From CAWHMS01 sp963830495 (lineage in GTDB: Bacteria > Actinomycetota > Actinomycetes > Propionibacteriales > Nocardioidaceae), in the NCBI GenBank assembly GCA_963830495.1, contig CAWHMS010000003.1, positions 496,001-560,000 of the forward strand: a stretch of 64,000 nt of DNA, in the 5' to 3' direction. Of this stretch, positions 59,392 to 64,000 are shown piece after piece (positions within the stretch are counted from its first letter, which is position 1; every line of letters starts with the position of its first letter). A model generated the notes under the pieces. That model was not told where the DNA came from. It worked only from the letters and a program-made list of their open reading frames with translations, and did not search any database. Made by a program: the position numbers and the translations under genes.

Positions 59392-61052
59392 GGATCGATC
59401 CGGTGCTGCGCGAGCGCATCTCTGCCTGGCTCGACGACGATCCCGACGAGGACACCCGCCGGGAGCTGGCTGCCTTGACCGCTTCCACCGAGGCGGACGA
59501 CGACGCAGCCAGCGAAGCAGCCGGCGAGCTCGCTGATCGGTTCGCCGGTCGGCTGGAGTTCGGCACCGCAGGGCTGCGTGGAGCGGTGGCGGCCGGGCCG
59601 AACCGGATGAACCGGGCGGTCGTCATCCGGACGGCCGCGGGCCTGGCGACGTACCTGCGCGACCTCGACCACGTCGGGCGCGTGGTCATCGGGTATGACG
59701 CGCGGCGCAAGTCCGACGTCTTCGCGCGCGACACCGCCGACGTGATGCGGGCAGCCGGGCACGAGCCGCTGCTGCTGCCGCGTCCGCTGCCGACGCCGCT
59801 GCTCGCGTTCGCCATCAGGCACCTGGGTTGTGTCGCGGGCGTGATGGTGACGGCCTCACACAACCCGCCGGCCGACAACGGCTACAAGGTGTACCTGGGG
59901 GACGGCAGCCAGATCGTGGCGCCCACCGATGCAGAGATCTCGAGCCGGATCGATGCGATCGCCCGGGTCGCCGACGTGCCCCGGGAGGGTGGCTGGCAGG
60001 TGCTCGGCAACGGTGTGGTGGAGCAGTACCTCGCCGCCGTCGCCGCGCTGCCGGCCGCGGGCTCACCACGGGACGTCGTCGCGGTCTACACACCGCTGCA
60101 CGGGGTCGGCGACGAGACCGTGCAGCGGGCGATGGCACTGGCCGGTTTTGCGCCTCCGCTCGTGGTGGCCGAGCAGGTCGAGCCGGATGCGTCCTTCCCC
60201 ACCGTCTCCTTCCCGAATCCGGAGGAACCCGGGGCGATGGATCTCGCGATGGCCTTGGCCGAGAGGGAGGACGCCGACCTGGTGGTGGCCAACGACCCCG
60301 ATGCCGACCGCTGTGCGGTCGCCGTGCCCGCCATGCACGGCTGGCGGATGCTCCGTGGCGACGAGGTCGGCGCCCTGCTCGCAGACCACCTGCTGCGTCG
60401 AGGCCGCCGCGGTGTGTTCGCGACCACGATCGTGTCCTCCTCGCTGCTCGGCCGGATGGCCGCCGTGCATGCCGTCGACTACGTCGAGACGCTGACCGGC
60501 TTCAAGTGGATCGGCCGTGTGCCCGGACTCGTCTTCGGCTACGAAGAGGCGCTGGGCTATTGCGCGGCGCCGGAGCTCGTGCGCGACAAGGACGGCGTGT
60601 CGGCGTTGCTGCTGATCGTCGAGCTGGCGGCCGGGCTGAAGGCCGAGGGGCGCACACTGCTGGACCGCCTCGACGAGATCGCGGCGACGTACGGCGTGTT
60701 CGCGACCGACCAGCTGTCGGTGCGGGTCTCTGACCTGGGGCTGATCGACGCAGCGATGCAGCGGCTCCGCGCGGCTCCACCCGCGTCGTTGGGCGGCTTC
60801 GCCGTCCAGGCTGTCGAGGACCTGGCTCATGGGAGCCCTGCGCTGCCCCCGACGGACGGGCTGCGGTTCGTGCTGGCCGACGGTGGCAAGGTGGTGGTAC
60901 GCCCTTCGGGCACGGAGCCGAAGCTGAAGGCATACCTCGAGGTCGTCATCCCGGTGGGCGACGACGGGGTGGCAGCGGCTCGGATCGCCGCGGCCGGCCG
61001 GCTGGACGCGATCCGGTCGGACCTCGCCCACGCCGCCGACCTCCCCCGCTGA
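59388..61052 (+). CDS. phospho-sugar mutase (PmmB-like)
   Basis: A 554-residue alpha-D-phosphohexomutase superfamily member of the long type. FGTAGLRGAVAAGPNRMNRA near residue 64, the phosphoserine loop VTASHNPPADNGYKVYLGDG (about residues 154-173, Ser about 156), the metal loop NDPDADRCAVAV (about 303-314) and GYEEALGYCAAPELVRDKDG. It could act on deoxyribose 1-phosphate as well as hexose phosphates, given the PNP and aldolase genes nearby. ATG 59388 overlaps the epimerase stop. Its stop codon lies in the first unit of a repeat array. Confidence 0.92.
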   Translation: MRIDPVLRERISAWLDDDPDEDTRRELAALTASTEADDDAASEAAGELADRFAGRLEFGTAGLRGAVAAGPNRMNRAVVIRTAAGLATYLRDLDHVGRVVIGYDARRKSDVFARDTADVMRAAGHEPLLLPRPLPTPLLAFAIRHLGCVAGVMVTASHNPPADNGYKVYLGDGSQIVAPTDAEISSRIDAIARVADVPREGGWQVLGNGVVEQYLAAVAALPAAGSPRDVVAVYTPLHGVGDETVQRAMALAGFAPPLVVAEQVEPDASFPTVSFPNPEEPGAMDLAMALAEREDADLVVANDPDADRCAVAVPAMHGWRMLRGDEVGALLADHLLRRGRRGVFATTIVSSSLLGRMAAVHAVDYVETLTGFKWIGRVPGLVFGYEEALGYCAAPELVRDKDGVSALLLIVELAAGLKAEGRTLLDRLDEIAATYGVFATDQLSVRVSDLGLIDAAMQRLRAAPPASLGGFAVQAVEDLAHGSPALPPTDGLRFVLADGGKVVVRPSGTEPKLKAYLEVVIPVGDDGVAAARIAAAGRLDAIRSDLAHAADLPR

Positions 61053-61141
61053 CCCGTCACCTTCCCGCCGAAAGGTCAAGTTCTTCCCGCCGAGACGTCA
61101 ACTTCTGCCCGTCGAAACGTCGCTTTCTTGCGGTTGAGCCG
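61045..61141. repeat. degenerate 22-bp tandem repeat array at a convergent gene end
   Basis: CCCGCTGA at 61045, CCCGCCGA at 61064 and 61086, CCCGTCGA at 61108 and GCGGTTGA at 61130 mark five units, with a 22-bp spacing in the last four. Most units also hold a GTCAA/GTCG element and TTCTT. The first unit includes the phosphomutase stop. Related units are at 17182-17219. Confidence 0.7.
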
Positions 61142-61213
61142 GCCGCATCGCAACAAGGTGCTAGGTCAGAACCGAACGCCCTACGGTCAACAAGGGAAAG
61201 GCGAGCGAGGGCG

Positions 61214-61849
61214 TTAGAGGAAGGAAAGCAGGGAGGCCAGGACCAGCAGCGCGGCCGCCGTGAGCGCGGCGATCGGGGCGATGGTCGGTGCGGCCTGCAG
61301 CGGCTCAGGTGGTCCGCTGGCCTCGGCGGCCCGGGCCAGGATGGTCGATTCCACGAACTCGGCATAGGACAGCGAGGACTGCACCTCCTCCCGGGCCCGC
61401 CCCGTGATCTTGGGCGTGGAGTAGCCGCGGGATGCGAACATGCTGCCCAGCACGGTGCGCCCGCCGACCTGCTGCTGCATCATCGATCGGGCAGAGCGGC
61501 TCAGACCCAACCCGTGCACGATTCCCTCCGGGGTTGCGACCTGCAGGGTCTGGAGCGCCCGGCACCGCTCGATGCTCGACCACGGCACAAAGACGTCGCG
61601 TAGGACGTTGTGCATCACCAGGCCGCGCTCGTGCGCCACCACAGCGGGACGGACCATCACCGCCCAGCTCAGCAGGCCCAGCGCGAGACCGAACGCCGCA
61701 AGCCCCCAGTGATCGCCGAGGCTGTCGGCCGCGGCGGCTCCGATGAGGACGAGCCCCATGCCGATGGCGACGAAGCCGAGATAGCGCCCGGACGACGCAG
61801 CGAACTTCTCGGTGACCGGGCCGGCGGCCTCCTCTGCTCTGCTGCTCAC
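61214..61849 (-). CDS. PH domain-containing membrane protein (bPH6-like)
   Basis: A 211-residue protein with two closely spaced N-terminal helices (about residues 22-66), a PH-like domain (VRPAVVAHERGLVMHNVLRD, then FVPWSSIERCRALQT) and a final membrane helix (about 189-211). Bacterial PH proteins are probably membrane scaffolds. GTG 61849 has TACAGT exactly six bases upstream, giving a leaderless mRNA. It diverges from deoC with 44 bp between the start codons, and converges with the phosphomutase across the repeat array. Confidence 0.8.
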   Translation of the reverse strand: MSSRAEEAAGPVTEKFAASSGRYLGFVAIGMGLVLIGAAAADSLGDHWGLAAFGLALGLLSWAVMVRPAVVAHERGLVMHNVLRDVFVPWSSIERCRALQTLQVATPEGIVHGLGLSRSARSMMQQQVGGRTVLGSMFASRGYSTPKITGRAREEVQSSLSYAEFVESTILARAAEASGPPEPLQAAPTIAPIAALTAAALLVLASLLSFL

Positions 61850-61855
61850 CCCGCC

Positions 61856-61887
61856 ACTGTAAGGCCCTCGCTGAATCGGCCTAGACT
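61856..61887. promoter_or_regulatory. divergent -10 elements of the PH gene and deoC (leaderless)
   Basis: Minus-strand TACAGT (61856-61861) is six bases from GTG 61849. Plus-strand TAGACT (61882-61887) is six bases from GTG 61894. Confidence 0.45.
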
Positions 61888-61893
61888 GCCGAA

Positions 61894-62874
61894 GTGACCA
61901 CAGTTCTCTCCGCCGCCGAAGCCGTCGGGGACGCCACCAACTCGCCCGCGGCGCTGCGGCGATTCCTGCACGGGCTGCCCGGCGTCGACCAGGTGGGCTG
62001 CGAGGCGCGAACCGCCACTCTCTCGACGCGGTCGATCAAGACCACGTCGAAGGCTTGGGCTCTCGACCAGGCGATTCGGATGATCGACCTGACCACGCTC
62101 GAGGGGCAGGACACCGTCGGCAAGGTGCGCGCCCTCTGCTCCAAGGCAATGCGGCCGGATCCCGCCGACATCAGCTGCCCCCGGGTGGCGGCGATCTGCG
62201 TCTATCCCGACATGGTCGCGGTGGCCAAGGGCGCGCTCGGCAGCTCGGGCATCAACGTGGCATCGGTGGCCACGGCCTTCCCGTCCGGCCGATCCACGCT
62301 CGACATCAAGCTCCAGGACACGCGGGACGCGGTCGCGGCCGGGGCCGACGAGATCGACATGGTCATCGACCGCGGCGCGTTCCTGTCCGGCGACTACCAG
62401 CACGTCTTCGACGAGATCGTGGCGGTCAAGGAGGCGTGCGCGCGTCCTGGTGCCGCCCAGGGCGAACGCGCCCACCTCAAGGTGATCCTGGAGACCGGCG
62501 AGCTGGCGACGTACGACAACGTACGACGGGCGAGCTGGCTGTCGATGATGGCCGGAGCCGACTTCATCAAGACCAGCACCGGCAAGGTGCAGCCGGCCGC
62601 CACCATGCCCGTGACCCTGATCATGCTCGAGGCGGTACGGGACTTTCGCGATGCCACCGGCCGCCAAGTCGGCGTCAAGCCCGCCGGCGGGATCAGCACC
62701 GCGAAGGACGCCATCAAGTACCTCGTCATGGTCAACGAGACCGCCGGCGAGGACTGGCTGCACCCGGACTGGTTCCGGTTCGGCGCCTCCCGGCTGCTCA
62801 ACGACCTCCTGATGCAGCGCACCAAGCTCACCACGGGCCGGTACTCAGGCCCCGACTACTTCACTTTGGACTGA
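61894..62874 (+). CDS. deoC: deoxyribose-phosphate aldolase
   Basis: A 326-residue class I aldolase that splits 2-deoxyribose 5-phosphate to glyceraldehyde 3-phosphate and acetaldehyde. It shows DEIDMVIDRGAFLSGDY, LKVILETGELATYD with the proton-relay Lys, and the Schiff-base Lys in DFIKTSTGKVQPAATM (about residue 230). It is longer than the E. coli enzyme (about 259 residues) because of N- and C-terminal extensions. GTG 61894 follows TAGACT. It is followed six bases later by an aldehyde dehydrogenase that could remove acetaldehyde. Confidence 0.94.
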   Translation: MTTVLSAAEAVGDATNSPAALRRFLHGLPGVDQVGCEARTATLSTRSIKTTSKAWALDQAIRMIDLTTLEGQDTVGKVRALCSKAMRPDPADISCPRVAAICVYPDMVAVAKGALGSSGINVASVATAFPSGRSTLDIKLQDTRDAVAAGADEIDMVIDRGAFLSGDYQHVFDEIVAVKEACARPGAAQGERAHLKVILETGELATYDNVRRASWLSMMAGADFIKTSTGKVQPAATMPVTLIMLEAVRDFRDATGRQVGVKPAGGISTAKDAIKYLVMVNETAGEDWLHPDWFRFGASRLLNDLLMQRTKLTTGRYSGPDYFTLD

Positions 62875-62880
62875 GGGCCA

Positions 62881-64000
62881 TGGCTGCAACCGACAAGACT
62901 GAGCAGAACCCGAGCCGGGCCGCGGGTTTCGACTATGCGCCGGCGCCGGAGTCGCGCTCTGTCGTGGACCTGCGGTCGTCGTACGGTCTCTTCGTCAACG
63001 GCGAGTTCGTCGACGGCAGCGGGCATGCGTTCAAGTCGGTGAGCCCCGCCACCGAAGAGGTGCTGGCAGAGATCGCCGAGGCCGACGAAGCCGACGTGGA
63101 CGCGGCCGTGCGGGCCGCTCGGCGCGCCTACACGCGGGTGTGGTCGAAGATGTCCGGCACCGAACGAGCCAAGTACCTCTACCGGATCGCACGCATCGTG
63201 CAGGAGCGGGCGCGTGAGCTGGCGGTGCTGGAGTCCCTGGACAACGGCAAGCCGATCCGCGAGTCGCGTGACGTCGACGTGCCCTTGGTCGCCGCGCACT
63301 TCTTCTACTACGCAGGCTGGGCCGACAAGCTCGAGTACGCCGTCCCGGGGCACGGGCGGATCGGCATGGCCCCTCAGCCGATCGGGGTGGCCGGCCAGGT
63401 CATCCCCTGGAACTTTCCGCTCCTCATGCTGGCCTGGAAGGTCGCACCCGCCCTGGCCTGCGGCAACACGGTCGTCCTGAAGCCGGCCGAGACCACGTCC
63501 CTGACCGCCCTGCTCTTTGCCGAGATCTGTCAGCAGGCCGACCTTCCGCCCGGCGTCGTCAACATCGTGACCGGTGCCGGGGAGACGGGGCGTGCGGTGG
63601 TCACCCATCCGGACGTCGACAAGGTCGCCTTCACCGGTTCGACAGAGGTCGGTCGCGCGATCGCCAAGGCCGTCGCCGGGTCGGACAAGAAGGTCACGCT
63701 CGAGCTGGGCGGCAAGGCCGCCAACATCATCTTCGACGACGCCCCGGTCGACCAGGCGGTCGAGGGCATCGTCAACGGGATCTTCTTCAATCAGGGCCAT
63801 GTCTGCTGTGCGGGCTCTCGACTGCTCGTCCAGGAGAGCGTGTACGACGACGTGCTCGGCCGGCTCAAGCGGCGGATGGCGACCCTGCGTGTCGGTGATC
63901 CACTGGACAAGAACACCGATGTCGGGGCGATCAACTCGGCCGAGCAGCTGCAGCGGATCCGCGCCCTGTCGGAGATCGGCGAGTCCGAGGGGGCCGAGCG
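62881..64000 (+). CDS. aldehyde dehydrogenase (C-terminus cut by window edge)
   Basis: The visible 373 residues are the N-terminal three quarters of an NAD(P)-dependent aldehyde dehydrogenase. Motifs are GVAGQVIPWNFPLLMLAWKV (co-substrate site), LKPAETTSLTALLFAE, VAFTGSTEVGRAIAKAVAG, the catalytic Glu in VTLELGGKAANI (about residue 280) and Cys in FNQGHVCCAGSR (about residue 313). The upstream neighbour is deoC, so acetaldehyde is a likely substrate. A 30-residue extension precedes the usual N-terminus. Frame is open to position 64000. Confidence 0.92.

Noticed and set aside
1..64000. tRNA, rRNA, insertion sequence or prophage
   Set aside because: No TTCGA arm with matching stems, rRNA-like sequence, transposase, integrase or phage gene was recognised on either strand.

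Overview
This window looks like conserved chromosome from a high-GC actinobacterium, most likely in or near the Nocardioidaceae (Nocardioides-like). The grounds are very high GC, frequent GTG starts, a WhiB-family regulator, coenzyme F420 genes, LytR-CpsA-Psr (LCP) proteins, LGFP-repeat cell-wall enzymes, an acyl-CoA carboxylase epsilon subunit and Rv1264-type cyclase architecture. Gene content and order resemble, from memory, the Mycobacterium tuberculosis Rv3255c-Rv3310 region (pmmA, whiB2, fbiA/fbiB, an NDP-sugar pyrophosphorylase, a TIGR03089 gene, purE/purK, a GtrA protein, a PH protein, birA, accD5/accE5, maf, accA3, lpdA, a purine nucleoside phosphorylase and pmmB). The genus is inferred, not proven. 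I saw no tRNA, rRNA, CRISPR array, prophage or insertion sequence.

Layout. 1-4041: end of a Trm112-like gene, phosphomannomutase, and a three-gene polar amino-acid ABC transporter. 4058-11164: a degenerate zincin, DUF3499, DUF5719, a large GT2 membrane protein, WhiB and a membrane protein with a Gln/Trp/Gly-rich tail. 11243-14539: F420 genes cofD and cofE/fbiB, DUF3105 and a small membrane protein. 14542-25014: nucleotide-sugar and cell-envelope block with a nucleotidyltransferase, a secreted protein, TIGR03089, a galactofuranose-type cluster (ABC ATPase, permease, UDP-galactopyranose mutase, two GT2 enzymes) and two divergent LCP proteins. 25090-31290: the most variable part, with a small orphan gene, a MalT/LuxR-type (LAL) regulator, two damaged membrane-protein genes, a formylglycine-generating-enzyme homologue and a sulfotransferase-like gene. 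31287-40443: purE-purK, GtrA, class III cyclase, PH protein, birA divergent from acyl-CoA carboxylase beta and epsilon, DUF885 peptidase-like protein and Maf. 40488-45278: acyl-CoA dehydrogenase with a LiuR-like MerR regulator, an epimerase, a sulfotransferase and an RDD protein with a GQYGQQP tail. 45464-55668: biotin carboxylase/BCCP subunit, 6-phosphogluconate dehydrogenase, pyruvate carboxylase, SpoIID/LytB protein and peptidoglycan amidase. 55901-64000: LpdA-like flavoprotein, GGCT-like protein, purine nucleoside phosphorylase, epimerase, phosphohexomutase, PH protein, deoxyribose-phosphate aldolase and a partial aldehyde dehydrogenase.

How the genes work together. BirA biotinylates the carboxylases. 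The beta, epsilon and alpha subunits form an acyl-CoA (probably propionyl-CoA) carboxylase, and pyruvate carboxylase supplies oxaloacetate. The glf/ABC/GT2/LCP set points to synthesis, export and attachment of a Galf-containing wall glycan. The phosphorylase, a mutase, aldolase and aldehyde dehydrogenase could carry deoxynucleosides to acetate.

Regulatory signals read by eye are the most unusual content. Many genes have a TANNNT hexamer exactly 6 or 7 nt before the start codon, which implies leaderless mRNAs. Two divergent pairs (birA/acc beta and lpdA/GGCT) share one 10-bp bidirectional -10 element with 24 nt between start codons. Two sites match an MtrA-type direct repeat (GTCACA-TCA-GTCACA) near cell-wall genes. 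A perfect LiuR-like palindrome separates the acyl-CoA dehydrogenase and merR. Short tandem-repeat families sit at two convergent gene ends and in one 175-bp intergenic mosaic. No clearly new multi-gene system was found.
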